From Heliopora coerulea (lineage: Eukaryota > Cnidaria > Anthozoa > Scleralcyonacea > Helioporidae), in contig JASJOG010000042.1 in NCBI GenBank assembly GCA_030142905.1, positions 746,501 through 810,500 of the forward strand: a stretch of DNA of 64,000 nt. The letters run 5' to 3'. Both the position numbers and the translations under genes were made by a program. The number at the start of each line of letters is the position of its first letter. The first letter of the stretch is position 1. The notes beneath the pieces are model-generated. The model was given only the letters and a program-made list of their open reading frames with translations. It made no database searches and had not been told where the DNA came from. Below, in pieces: positions 33,345 to 44,387 of the stretch.

Positions 33345-33875
33345 TTGAATGATTATTTCTCAAACCTCAAAGTTATGGCAAGGACAAACTATTCGATTCA
33401 GTTTCAGCTTTTTTATCAAATTAACTTTGAAACTAATATACGTGGGCACCATGTTTACAACAACGTTTGGACACCAACGAACGGGGAAAGGCTGATTGCA
33501 AACCCTGATAATCGACAGGAAGCTTTGGAAATCGACAAACATGCTATTGGAGTTTATCAACACGAAAATGATCTTCTTGTGGGTCACGTTCCAATTGAAT
33601 TGTTCTGTCTAATACACTACTTTCTTGAAGCAGATAAGGGCAACTGTTTGGAACTAAAAGTCACCGGGAAACGCAAACGGGAAGTTGGACTGGTAGTTCC
33701 AGCCCTATTTATCGCTCTTACAACAAAGAAATCAATAGCAATAACTCTGCACGAAGAATTAAAGATGAGGAAAGAAAAACTGCTACACTTCGACTTCAAA
33801 TACGAGCAAAAGAGTGAGGACATCAGAAAGACTCCATATTTTAATACAAAAGTTAATTGTGAATCCATCAAATGA
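33345..33875 (+). CDS. HIRAN-like domain ORF carried by the pogo element
   Basis: An intact 176-codon frame inside the transposon TIRs, divergent from the transposase. Residues about 35-115 show a HIRAN-like pattern: a GERL beta strand, D-x-H-A-I-G-V-Y, a glycine-histidine turn VGHVPIEL, and a hydrophobic helix CLIHYFLEA followed by the last strand LELKVTGKRKR. HIRAN domains bind single-stranded 3' DNA ends in HLTF and Rad5 and occur alone in some viruses and bacteria. The C-terminal 50 residues are lysine-rich. A role in transposition, repair of excision gaps or regulation is inference. A likely polyadenylation hexamer AATAAA lies at about 33963. The start at 33345 is the first Met of the open frame; a later Met at residue 11 is possible. 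Confidence 0.6.
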   Translation: MNDYFSNLKVMARTNYSIQFQLFYQINFETNIRGHHVYNNVWTPTNGERLIANPDNRQEALEIDKHAIGVYQHENDLLVGHVPIELFCLIHYFLEADKGNCLELKVTGKRKREVGLVVPALFIALTTKKSIAITLHEELKMRKEKLLHFDFKYEQKSEDIRKTPYFNTKVNCESIK

Positions 33876-34846
33876 ACATTTTTTTACACATGTATCTACA
33901 AGATTTTTAGAAATTTTTTTATGTATAACGTTTTATATTGTCTTATTTTTCTGCAATTATTCTAATAAAACGCCGCTTTTGGAGGGGGGCGTTTACTAGA
34001 GGGGGCGTGTATTAGAGGGAGGCGTTTATTGTCATTTCTATATAAATTGATGCGGCGTCTATTAGAGGGCGGCTTGTAATTGAGGCTAGGCGTATATTAA
34101 AGGAAATACGGTAGTCGTCTTCATATACGACTGAAAAGAGTCTATATACCAACATACAGAATAAAGAAGGCATCAAAGCATCGATAGGTATGTTAGAAAA
34201 AGACGCTAACCAAGACAATAACACATTACAAATGACACAAAAACTCAACAACAGAATCTTCCGCTTACTCTAACTTAACATCCATCTACCATAACATAAT
34301 GCTCGTCACTATAGACCCCATGAGTCTATATCACAACATACCAAATGACTAAGGCATCAACGCCTACATAGGTATGTTAAAAGAAGAACCTGGACCCGAC
34401 AATAACACAGAAGAGATCATAACTGAAACATTTCTACTAGTAACGACGAAAAACTTTTTGATATTCAACATGGTGTCAGACAACACATGAACCCAGCTCG
34501 CTACACTGACCTCTTATGAACCAACACTCCACAGTTATCCTCATAGGACACATTTGATCCGCGCACCTTTTATTTACTGGGAACGAACAACACTACTCGC
34601 TTAAACTTCACATCACAACTCGTTCACGCTACCATTCTGTCCAACGCTAACACGGATGTCCACCCTCTCTCAACACGTGGTAAACTTCCCTTAAGATTGC
34701 GATGGCACGCAGAATTGGTCTTCCCATGACACACAACAAGACTGGTAAGCACACATTTTATCTCCTTCTACTTATATTTTATTTTATTGTAATTTTTACT
34801 GTTTGTCGCTTTTCTTCCGACGGTATGACATTGACTGCTAACCCCA

Positions 34847-34895
34847 AATCCCTACTGAAGAGGCCACAGAAGGCCGAAACGTACGTCCAGGGTTG
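34847..34895 (+). ncRNA. Hammerhead-ribozyme-like motif at the PLE-3 end
   Basis: CTGAAGA (34855-34861), a perfect 4-bp stem II GGCC/GGCC (34862-34865, 34872-34875) directly after it, GAAA (34876-34879), a short stem III ACG/CGT with a tiny loop, and GTC at 34885-34887. Flanking TCCCT and AGGG can form stem I with a mismatch at its first pair. The order and core fit a type I hammerhead with minimal stem III. Confidence 0.5.
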
Positions 34896-36670
34896 TGTCC
34901 CAAGATATTTATGCACGAGACAATGTTACGCATCTTTTACTCTTTCTCTCTGTATTCATACATACTTCTTTATTAAACTCTACACTGCATGGCCAACTGA
35001 GTAGCCGTCTAACTGTCGGTAAAACTTTAAGGCCGGGTGGTCGGTTTTGTATTCCCGTATCTCACTCGTGGTAATTACTAATACACCTTCACAACACAAA
35101 TGTATACTCCACGATTTACTCTGAAACTAAAGACTCATATTCATTCACTCAACTCTACATGGCATACCACTAGTGTAGCCATGTCACGCTCACTATAGCC
35201 CACGGCTAAAAGCGCGTTCCATCATTAACAGTGTCACTCTCAATCGTTAGACAATCACAACTACACAACTGTAACACCAGTGTGGTTCCAATTACCTGCT
35301 CTAAAACCAAAAAAATCAGCAATTCTCTGAATGAAATGTGGGCCAATTTCAGTGATGTAGAGTTCGCATCATTTAATGCGAGACAAGTGATCAATGATGT
35401 CGGAGAGGGTGTATGTAAAATTATTTCAAACGACGAAATTAGAGACGGGTGAAGCACACGCGTTGTAATGAATTCCTGGAGCAACCCCTGCGCGAATCGT
35501 GCTTCAAAACTTGACCTGGTCAACTTTCAAAACACATCTTCATTTGCCACTTTTCTTAATATTACATCAAAATAGTCATGGCTTACACCATTTCGTCAAT
35601 AATTATGAAATATCTTCTGTGTGATGAGAATCTTTGGAAGGAGTGACCTTAAAAGTAAGGGACTTGATTTCAAGAACAGAAAATCGTTGGTTGTTATGCG
35701 AGGTTCAAAATCATAAAAGAAAGACGGCAGAAAGCGTTGAGACAGGTGTAAAGAATTGTTGAACATGCTTAAATTAAAATAACAATAATATAATGACTTA
35801 AGCTTCGACTACAAGAAGACTTTATTTTTGAAATGAGTAAACTTTCGCGGATAAGAACATTAATTTCAGATCTGAGGAGCTGGGAATTATAATCGAAAAT
35901 TCATTTGACGAGGTGGGATGGCCGATTTCCTTACTGTGGGGAAAAATGTGAAACAAACAAGGAGGTGAAACGACATTTCCACGTGTAAATATTTCTCGTA
36001 GCTCCAAGGATGTTGAATGATTAGAAACGATTTGTCAGTAATTAAAATTCAACATGTCTAACTTTAGTCCTGTTTCAATTTTGTCAACGATGGTTCTTGT
36101 CAAAATTGTTTACTGAGGCACAATATTTGAAAACAGACATCGCTTACGGCCATATATTTTTATTAGAAATCTAACATTTCAAGAAAATCGAGAAAAGTTT
36201 GATGGATTCGTTCCAATTACACGCCTCAGTTAGTTTTGACTGGTTAATGAGCAGCTAATCTTTGAACAATTTGAAAATAATCTAAATGAAAATATGAGTG
36301 GAATGTACCGCTAATATACGGCTACCCTAAAGATGCCCATAAGAGAGCATTTTACATAAACCGGAAATCTAATGACATAATGAAACGCACAGTTGAATAA
36401 CTCTCAGAAATGCATCAAAATTCCTCCAACAAATGTCATGCGTGCTTAGCTGCAGCTTAATGCACAGTAATAAACCTAGGTAAGCAGTACACGAACGTAG
36501 TTGTAAGCTCTGCTCGTGTCACCGATTCGAAACCTTGGTTTAAAATTACATTTTAAGACAGTTACAAGAAAGTTTCAAATATGCAAACAGTGTTTAAAGG
36601 TACTTTATCATATGTGTAATGATTATTGCTGAAAGTTTGCTTATTTTTTGGTTTTTTTCGTATTTTTCAG

Positions 36671-36825
36671 CTTATAAGTGCGTCAGAGGAAGTCATGTTG
36701 TCCCCCGCAGTCTCCCACCTGGTCCCGGACGCGCTCACATTCATATGCCTGGTGTCGCAGGTCGAAGTCTTCCTCCTGGCTACATTGGTCTTAATCGAAA
36801 ACTTGATCGCGCACGTCGTAGCTAG
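36671..36825 (+). pseudogene. 3' exon of arginine-rich peptide gene, copy A
   Basis: Follows the acceptor TTTTTTCGTATTTTTCAG and shares the exon start CTTATAAGTGCGTCAGAGG with copy B (53605). The frame reads YKCVRGSHVVPRSL and ends RARRS at TAG, earlier than copy B. Many arginine codons of copy B are changed here (CGT to CAT or other), and a 7-base length difference follows, so this copy looks decayed or strongly altered. A polyadenylation hexamer lies at 36966-36971. The hydrophobic residues read just upstream are the translated pyrimidine tract of an intron. Confidence 0.45.
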
Positions 36826-36965
36826 TCCATATGGGGGATCAGGTCACCATGCATGAATCCTTACTTCTCAATGCACTGGCTTTCATTTAAAGGTTCATTT
36901 ACAAACAAGTGTAGTGTTTCACCAAAGTTGATTTGTGTCAAATTAATGTCAAAAACTTTATGAAC

Positions 36966-36971
36966 AATAAA
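36966..36971 (+). terminator. Candidate polyadenylation signal
   Basis: AATAAA about 140 bases after the copy A stop. The matching place in copy B also has AATAAA (53897-53902). Confidence 0.5.
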
Positions 36972-37165
36972 AAGTTCTTGATGCTTCCAATGCTTTGACT
37001 AATAAAGTATTTTTCTCCTGGTTTATTGCTGGATATAGGGGTTAAGTTATGGTATTCTTTCAGCATATGTCTCAGATTAAATATCTGCTCGTTCCATAGA
37101 TTACCCGTGACATTTGTCTGAGATTTTTAGCGTGAAAGTTTCTCAATCCTAATGGGTTGCTATGC

Positions 37166-37207
37166 TCATTCATTCATTCATTCATTCATTCATTCATTCA
37201 TTCATTT
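37166..37207. repeat. (ATTC)n microsatellite
   Basis: About ten ATTC units, continuing as an imperfect GTTCGTTTG-like tract to about 37275. The duplicate copy has it at 54090-54200. Confidence 0.95.
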
Positions 37208-38150
37208 GTTGGTTAGTTCGTCCGTTCGTTTGTTCGTTTGCTCGTTCATTCAATCAATCAGTCATTCATTTACTTGTTCTTATGCATTCAAAGTCATTAG
37301 GTCAAATGATGATTACAACAGAGGAGAATTATTTGGTTGTTTTTGTCTTGCATTTCTAAAAGGACATAAATAGTCCAGTAACCCTAACATTACCATAAGT
37401 TGATCGGATAAAGTTTTACGTGATCCAAACAGTGCAGCCGAGTGCGGCAGGGAGCCTCGTGGGTAGAGGTAGAGATGTTCCTAGCTCCACACAGTCGAAA
37501 ATTAGTTTGATTCACCTCAGTAACTGTGGGGCTGAATAAGCTTAAAATCCTTTAATTTTCGGAATTTTTCGTGAGATTTTCAATCTTCTGAAAGTATATT
37601 CTCGATTATTGAATTAATGGTCACCATATAAACTTCAGAAATGAAGAAAACAATAAAAGCACTTCCAAATTTAAATTAATAGATACAGATAATTGCCAAG
37701 CTCAAAATTTTTATAGCTGGTTTACAAACGTTTCTTTATATCTAGTTAACCCAATATTCCATGACAGATGAGTGCATTCCGTCTCTCCTCTAAAATGTCA
37801 TTTTAGTTAAATCTCGCACAAAAATGTCACATAAGTGTAAAAGTCATCTAATATAAAATCGTATACTCATCTTTTTTAGTTTAGAACATGGAAGTTAACA
37901 AATTCAAATGCTAAAATAGTGATATTTTCTTATTTTACTTAGAACCACTGTTAGTACACAAGCAGTTGTACTTCATTACAGTGATAAATAAAAAAACAAC
38001 TTTTAACTCAATATAGTATTTCCCGGCTAACCGGGGCCCCTTTATTTTTTCCTTCCCGAGGTCAATTTGACCCCACTACCTCCCCTCCCAGTGGTACGGT
38101 TCAAGTAGACTCAACTGGCTCTTCAAAAACGTGAGAATCGTTCATACTAC

Positions 38151-38924
38151 ATTCTATTGCTAAGCTAAATCATAAGTTCTGGAAGACAATTAATCATCGA
38201 GTTGGCTTTGTCGACCAGAAAACGCGGTGTCCCAGCCATGCAGCTACGGAGAAAGAGCTTACTTCCCACAAATGTGATACAGAAATACTTGGCAACTGAT
38301 TTGCTGGTGGATATCTAAGCTAATCTGATAAATTATCAATTTTTCCCGTTAAACCAATAGCATGAAGGATCACATGGTTGACGATTTCCTGTGGATCTTG
38401 ATTATATCACAAGATTAAATGGGCTTTATTGATTTGTGTTTCACCAAGGTTAATGAAATCACACATCAGTTAATCAGTGCTATGAATACGTACTTCTCCT
38501 TCGGAAACCCGAAAGGTAATAATTTGCTTCAATGTCATTTTGATAATGGCCGAACATTTTCACTGTTTTCATTGCCACGAGATATTAGACAACAAGACAT
38601 TAACGAGACATCGAAACTGAATTTTCTGGTCCAGTATTATTTCTACCAGCGTAAAGAATCCACACAAAATTTGTCGCTACTCTCGATATAATTGATGGGA
38701 AACGAGATTTAGTTGTTATTTCTTTCCAAAGAAGATCATTCTGCTAAAGATTAAAATTAACGTATGTCTAAAACAAATTAATGATTTTTCAATACCACGC
38801 GTTCTAATCAATGAATAGTTGATAAGTGAAGAATAGCAACAACTTAAATAGTTCCTTTTTTTTAAGGGAAATGTCTAACTAGTTTTCTATTAAATTATGC
38901 ATTATTTCATTTTTTTGTTGTTAT
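38151..38924. other. No gene recognised
   Basis: One 90-codon frame (38419-38691, +) without a motif. It follows the end of duplication copy A. Confidence 0.4.
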
Positions 38925-39890
38925 GCCACTTCCCTTAGTAGCCACTACGCCGGATTCAAGTCGTGAATGAATCATTTTTTAGGTGCCAACATTAATTGTT
39001 GTTGGTTAAGTGGTTGTTTCCGAAGAAACAGTTCACAATGTCGCGCTCCCCATATACTCTATTGAAACGTGGAAGAAGTTGGAAGAGGAACTCTAGATTT
39101 CTAAGTGCCCTGCCAACTTCCTAAGTGCACCCATAGCACAACAAAGTACGCCAAACCATGTACCGTTTCTTCAATAACAGAATCAAACTAAAAATAACGG
39201 AAGACAATTAAAAATTACATTGTCTTCACATAAGCTAAAGATTTGGAACAATTTCAATTGGTCACAAGAAGATCAGAGAGTTTTTTTTTGAATAGTTTTA
39301 TTGAGAAGAATTTTATTTTCTTTAAAATATTTTCACACGCTTTTTTCACATCCTTCATCGAGAAAAACAGCACGCGCAGCAGCCAATCAAAGGTGACGTT
39401 TTTTTACATTTACGTTACAGTATAAGTAGGCATACCGACTTTCTGAGGAAGATCGATGTTTATAGCTGGTGCTTCAAGTGATGCATTTAACCACATCCTA
39501 GTCGATCTTCTGAAATGAGCAGTGTACATTCAAAGCTAAAGACGTCTGTCTCGTGCTAGCTTGTTTGGTGGTGCACCACCTCGACAATAACAAGTAATTA
39601 AACAATGTCAACAGCACATTTACAAAAATAGACCTCGTCTCATACACACCAACCCATTTGAATTAAGACATAAAAATCAAGCACAAGCATAGCCGAAACA
39701 GACAAAACTATTCTGACGCTTCCATACAGCGGTGATCAACGGTTTCTTTAGAGAGGATTCTGAAGAAACCGTTGACCACTGTTGTAACCATCGAGACGTC
39801 AGTCACCACTTGTCAAAATAATCAACTTCAGCAAACACTCGATTCTCCAAGATTCGAACTATTTACATTAGTATGGAATGTTTTTATGAT
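38925..39890. repeat. Dispersed repeat copy 2 (pairs with 11466-12715)
   Basis: Same block order as copy 1 without the LINE tail. The right end contains GAGACGTCAGTCACCACTTG and GATTCTCCAAGATTCGAAC, like the pLTR at 44403-44525, so both copies are probably degraded PLE ends. Confidence 0.65.
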
Positions 39891-39914
39891 TAACACCAGA
39901 GTTTTGATTGAATA

Positions 39915-39970
39915 CTTTCTTTGCGACATGTTTCGGAATGTGCTTATTCCTTCATCAGGCAATTTACAGT
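39915..39970 (-). ncRNA. Hammerhead ribozyme candidate, type I
   Basis: On the minus strand: stem I TTGC (39962-39959) with GCAA (39924-39921), core CTGATGA (39958-39952), one extra A, a 5-bp stem II GGAAT/ATTCC with a 6-base loop, GAAA (39934-39931), a 2-bp stem III AC/GT and the cleavage triplet GTC (39927-39925). All core bases match CUGANGA...GAAA...NUH. The extra A before stem II and the very short stem III weaken it, though short stem III is normal for PLE hammerheads. Confidence 0.6.
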
Positions 39971-40617
39971 AAGTTCGTTATAAGGACTGTGGAATGATAT
40001 TTGATAGCGCTAAATTGGTTTGCGTCAGCAACAGAGGAATGTTAATCGAATTAATAAGGACTAAAATTACATCAGTGGAAAGTTACGTGTAAATCATAAT
40101 TTGTATAGATAATGATAATTTATTAACAGAGATTATAAAGACAGGTTTAAGATAACATGATCCTGTTGTTTATTGAGTTCCGGTTTGTTATGTTGAATGT
40201 ATTATATTTCTTTTAATTTAAGCTGGTATTTGTTATCAAGAACCTCAACTACAAACAAAAGTTCCTCGTATCATTTGATGTTTCCAGCTTATTTACCAAC
40301 ATTCCACTGGACGAAACCTTCGACTTAGTAGTTGACCTTATTATGAACAATAATATCCTGAATGTTTGAGGAAGTTGATCGTCCAGGTTAGTGTAGTCTT
40401 GAGAAAGACTGTTGGTTGAAGTGACTGACGTTTCGACAGCCTTAGCGGCGGTCATCTTCAGAGTCAAAAGGAGAGTAAAGGTCAGGTTCGCCTGTATTTG
40501 TATCTGGCTCGTCCGTGATAAGTGGGCGGTCGTATTAGTCATGGAGGTGTGACATTTGGCGAGAAGCAATGGGTGTGGTTGTGTAGGCGTTAATTATCAG
40601 TTTGTCGAAGTGTAAGT

Positions 40618-41724
40618 CTATTGGCTGCTCGCACGTTTGACTTTGTGAATTAGTCGTTTGTAAGGTCCCGGTAATTGTTGTGATCGGTTTAATGGATTTT
40701 GTTCTAAGTTCGTATACCAGCTTTCTAGTGTGAGTCGCTGTTTGTAGTTGGTGCTGTACGTAATGCATTTTGCCGAATCCCAGTCAATGTTGTGTTTGGT
40801 TTGTCGGTGGTGTTCGGCAATGTGGTTGGTTTTGTCTCCGTTTTTTGTCGCTCGTTTGTGTTCTGTTAGTCGTATATTTAAGTTTCTGCTAGTCTCACCT
40901 ATATAAGTGGCTTGGCAGTCGGAGCAATTAATTTTGTAAATTGCACCTTGTCTTTCGTGCGGTTGTTCTCTGTCCTTGACGTTAGTCAGTACATGTCGTA
41001 AAGTTGTGATGGGTTTGTGCGCTACTCGTATGTTGTATGGTCGTAAGATACGCGAGATAATCTCAGATGTACCTTTTATGTAGGGTATCGTTGCTGTAGT
41101 TGTTGTCGGACTGTTGTTTTTGTCGCGTTCATTGTCTTTGTAAGTGTTAAGTTTGATGAAGTCAGAGTTATAGTTGTTTTTGTGGAAAACGCATTGTAGG
41201 TAGTCATTTTCTTGGCGTAGAGCGTCGGGTGAGTTACAAATGAGTTGTGCGCGTCTCGTCAATGTTTTGATGGTGGTAGCTTTGTGTGAGGTTGGATTGT
41301 ACGACGATTGGTCAAGTAGTCTGTCAGTATGCGTTGGTTTCCTGTAGACAGTGGTCTGTAGTTTGTTATTGTCACGACTTACCAAACAGTCAAGGAACGG
41401 AATAGCTCCGTCTTCTTCAATCTCTTTGGTAAATTGTATGTGACTGTTCTGTTCGTTAATGTGTTTGTGAAACTCGTCAATCTCGTCTTCGGGTAGTGCA
41501 GTAATCGTGTCGTCAACGTAACGAAACCAAAAAGGTAACGTGTGTTTGTAAGTTGCAAGAGCTCGTTCCTCTATGGATTGCATTACAATTTCAGCAACCA
41601 CAACAGAAACGGGTGAGCCCATTGCCGTGCCATGTAACTGTTTGTAGTGTTTACCGTTGTATTGAAAGTAAGTTGATGTGAGACAAAGTTTCAGTAGTTC
41701 CACGATGTCCCCTGTAGGTAAAGG
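40618..41724 (-). pseudogene. Inverted C-terminal half of the PLE-2 ORF
   Basis: 361 codons from MELLKLCLTS to the same stop as the main ORF, identical in protein sequence to its last 361 residues. It includes YVDD and the GIY-YIG domain but lacks the N-terminal half, so it is not a functional gene. It is part of the inverted 5' copy typical of PLE insertions. Confidence 0.9.
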
Positions 41725-44231
41725 CTGTCGAAACGTCAGTCACCGCTAAGGCTGTCGAAACGTCAGTCACTTCAACCAACAGTCTTTCTCAAGACTACAC
41801 TAACCTGGACGATCAACTTCCTCAAACATGTCACGATTCTCCCAGGTTCAAACCATTTACTTTATTACGATCATTTGGACGACAGAGCGAACAGCTTGCC
41901 AACGACTACATCCGTTTCGCAAGCAAGGTCAGACGTACTCGCCAACAACTCTGGTTCAACCACCGCTGCAAGGATTTTGGTCTCGTTCCCGCAGGACTTA
42001 GAATTAAGTCCCCGTTGAACACACAAGAGGCTATTCAGATCGTCAACTCCACCAGCAGACGACTGATCCGAGCGCGGATTAACGACTGCCACAGACGACT
42101 CAACTTCTACAAAAACCAACAGCAACGAAGACTGGACAAGCTGAGACAACTGATACCAACAAACGTGAGTGCCGACTTACTTTCTACTATACAAACCATT
42201 GCTGACAAACGAGCTCTCAAAAACGAAACAAAATATCGAGCGAAATACCAACAGAAACTTGAACGATTACAACGCAGCAGAACACGTAAACGACAAAAGC
42301 ATGACGATAACTGGGTCAAGAATATTTCCTCGCGCCCTTTAGACGAAACTGAAACTCGATTACTATCCTACGGACTAAAACACTCTATAACACCCAAACA
42401 TATACCGACTGAGGCGATTATATCGAGTGTCGAGGCTGTCTTAGCTTCTCAAAGAGATTTGGCAGAGGCAACAAAAGACGAGATCAGGAGTAGGGTCGCC
42501 TCCACCGTACAATCGGCCTCTATACGTGATACTAACTTGACGACAGTCGAAAAACAAGCACTCAAACGACTAAAACATGACGAAAACATTGTCATACTAC
42601 CAGCAGACAAAGGACGCGTTACTGTTGTTATGGACAAGACCGATTACCACGACAAAATGGACGAACTAGTTAACGACAAACAAACCTACGAACTACTTAA
42701 ACGAGACCCTGCACCATCACTTCAACGAAAACTTAACAACAAAATTTTCTCAATGAGAAAAACTAACACGATCACTCAACAAACCTACTATCGACTCAGG
42801 TGTTCGGTACCGCGATCACCAAAGCTGTACGGACTACCGAAACTTCACAAGCCACAAATACCCATGCGACCTATAGTTTCGTTCTGTGGGTCGCCTACTT
42901 ACGAACTTTCCAAATACTTAACAACCATACTGCAACCACTAACCAACAAGTCACAACATAGACTACGATCGACTGAAACCTCCATCAACAATCTCAAAAC
43001 AGTACAAATACCACACAACCACAAGCTAGTGTCTTTTGACGTGAAATCACTGTTTACCAGTATTCCGCTTCAACTGGCGCTAGAATGCACCAAAACTGCC
43101 ATCAACGAATTTACTGACGCACTTCCTTTACCTACAGGGGACATCGTGGAACTACTGAAACTTTGTCTCACATCAACTTACTTTCAATACAACGGTAAAC
43201 ACTACAAACAGTTACATGGCACGGCAATGGGCTCACCCGTTTCTGTTGTGGTTGCTGAAATTGTAATGCAATCCATAGAGGAACGAGCTCTTGCAACTTA
43301 CAAACACACGTTACCTTTTTGGTTTCGTTACGTTGACGACACGATTACTGCACTACCCGAAGACGAGATTGACGAGTTTCACAAACACATTAACGAACAG
43401 AACAGTCACATACAATTTACCAAAGAGATTGAAGAAGACGGAGCTATTCCGTTCCTTGACTGTTTGGTAAGTCGTGACAATAACAAACTACAGACCACTG
43501 TCTACAGGAAACCAACGCATACTGACAGACTACTTGACCAATCGTCGTACAATCCAACCTCACACAAAGCTACCACCATCAAAACATTGACGAGACGCGC
43601 ACAACTCATTTGTAACTCACCCGACGCTCTACGCCAAGAAAATGACTACCTACAATGCGTTTTCCACAAAAACAACTATAACTCTGACTTCATCAAACTT
43701 AACACTTACAAAGACAATGAACGCGACAAAAACAACAGTCCGACAACAACTACAGCAACGATACCCTACATAAAAGGTACATCTGAGATTATCTCGCGTA
43801 TCTTACGACCATACAACATACGAGTAGCGCACAAACCCATCACAACTTTACGACATGTACTGACTAACGTCAAGGACAGAGAACAACCGCACGAAAGACA
43901 AGGTGCAATTTACAAAATTAATTGCTCCGACTGCCAAGCCACTTATATAGGTGAGACTAGCAGAAACTTAAATATACGACTAACAGAACACAAACGAGCG
44001 ACAAAAAACGGAGACAAAACCAACCACATTGCCGAACACCACCGACAAACCAAACACAACATTGACTGGGATTCGGCAAAATGCATTACGTACAGCACCA
44101 ACTACAAACAGCGACTCACACTAGAAAGCTGGTATACGAACTTAGAACAAAATCCATTAAACCGATCACAACAATTACCGGGACCTTACAAACGACTAAT
44201 TCACAAAGTCAAACGTGCGAGCAGCCAATAG
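41718..44231 (+). CDS. PLE-2 reverse transcriptase with GIY-YIG endonuclease
   Basis: Open from a TAG at 41715 to TAG-flanked stop at 44231, 837 codons. The first ~50 residues are encoded by the pLTR. Then come a basic N-terminal part, a reverse transcriptase related to telomerase RT (SFDVKSLFTSIPL about residues 440-455; GTAMGSPVSVVVAEI; catalytic Y538-V-D-D541) and a GIY-YIG nuclease (I731-Y ... C-S-D-C ... T742-Y-I-G745, then NLNIRLTEH). The GIY-YIG domain nicks the target and the RT copies RNA there. No ATG opens the frame before about residue 310: the 5' pLTR here starts just downstream of the ATG that the 3' pLTR carries at 44394, so this copy seems to have lost its start by 5' truncation. 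Otherwise no stop or frameshift is present. Confidence 0.9.
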   Translation, partial: VKAVETSVTAKAVETSVTSTNSLSQDYTNLDDQLPQTCHDSPRFKPFTLLRSFGRQSEQLANDYIRFASKVRRTRQQLWFNHRCKDFGLVPAGLRIKSPLNTQEAIQIVNSTSRRLIRARINDCHRRLNFYKNQQQRRLDKLRQLIPTNVSADLLSTIQTIADKRALKNETKYRAKYQQKLERLQRSRTRKRQKHDDNWVKNISSRPLDETETRLLSYGLKHSITPKHIPTEAIISSVEAVLASQRDLAEATKDEIRSRVASTVQSASIRDTNLTTVEKQALKRLKHDENIVILPADKGRVTVVMDKTDYHDKMDELVNDKQTYELLKRDPAPSLQRKLNNKIFSMRKTNTITQQTYYRLRCSVPRSPKLYGLPKLHKPQIPMRPIVSFCGSPTYELSKYLTTILQPLTNKSQHRLRSTETSINNLKTVQIPHNHKLVSFDVKSLFTSIPLQLALECTKTAINEFTDALPLPTGDIVELLKLCLTSTYFQYNGKHYKQLHGTAMGSPVSVVVAEIVMQSIEERALATYKHTLPFWFRYVDDTITALPEDEIDEFHKHINEQNSHIQFTKEIEEDGAIPFLDCLVSRDNNKLQTTVYRKPTHTDRLLDQSSYNPTSHKATTIKTLTRRAQLICNSPDALRQENDYLQCVFHKNNYNSDFIKLNTYKDNERDKNNSPTTTTATIPYIKGTSEIISRILRPYNIRVAHKPITTLRHVLTNVKDREQPHERQGAIYKINCSDCQATYIGETSRNLNIRLTEHKRATKNGDKTNHIAEHHRQTKHNIDWDSAKCITYSTNYKQRLTLESWYTNLEQNPLNRSQQLPGPYKRLIHKVKRASSQ
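41745..41867 (+). repeat. PLE-2 pLTR, 5' copy
   Basis: Direct repeat of 44403-44525, from GCTAAGGCTGTCGAAACGTC to TTTACTTTATTA. It is preceded by a second short copy of GGCTGTCGAAACGTCAGTCA (41723). It lacks the CTGAAGATG start of the motif seen in the 3' copy. Confidence 0.9.
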
Positions 44232-44387
44232 ACTTACACTTCGACAAACTGATAATTAACGCCTACACAACCACACCCATTGCTTCTCGCCAAATGTCAC
44301 ACCTCCATGACTAATACGACCGCCCACTTATCACGGACGAGCCAGATACAAATACAGGCGAACCTGACCTTTACTCTCCTTTTGACT

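Larger units (their letters stand above)
31378..34111. mobile_element. pogo-superfamily DNA transposon with two divergent ORFs
   Basis: Ends CCGTATTTCCTCTAATATAC and, complemented, CCGTATTTCCTTTAATATAC, with TA duplicated on both sides (31376-31377, 34112-34113). Subterminal GGGGGCGTGTATTA-like repeats occur at both ends. A pogo transposase lies on the minus strand and a HIRAN-like ORF diverges on the plus strand. The 147-base gap between the ORF starts may hold a bidirectional promoter. The transposase is broken by a 7-base duplication, the second ORF is intact. Confidence 0.88.
30837..35322 (+). mobile_element. Degraded Penelope-like element (PLE-3)
   Basis: It is bounded by a direct repeat of about 43 bases at both ends (CCAGTGTGGTTCCAATTACC at 30837 and 35276), not present in copy B of the duplication. 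The plus strand near 34140-34250 reads PLE reverse transcriptase wording in broken frames (YTNI-like, NKEGIKA, GMLEKDANQDNNT). A hammerhead-like motif lies near the right end. A pogo element sits inside at 31378-34111. No frame is intact. Confidence 0.65.
29860..38150. repeat. Segmental duplication, copy A
   Basis: 29860-30850 and 35290-38150 match 48740-55110 in order and orientation at roughly 85-90 percent by eye. Copy A is interrupted by a PLE remnant (about 30837-35322). It lacks the LINE and the mariner found in copy B and so shows their empty sites: TTTTAACCTGGCTAAC at about 30656 and ACCTCTAGAAAAG at about 30697. Confidence 0.85.

Noticed and set aside
36619..36670. Apparent signal peptides before the arginine-rich exons (also 53541-53604)
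   Set aside because: The hydrophobic residues are the translation of a T-rich intron end that finishes in TTTTTCAG. They are not likely to be in the mature transcript.
37152..37373. Ser/His/Phe-rich ORF (SFIHSFIHSFIH) and its partner at 54088-54306
   Set aside because: Translation of an ATTC microsatellite.
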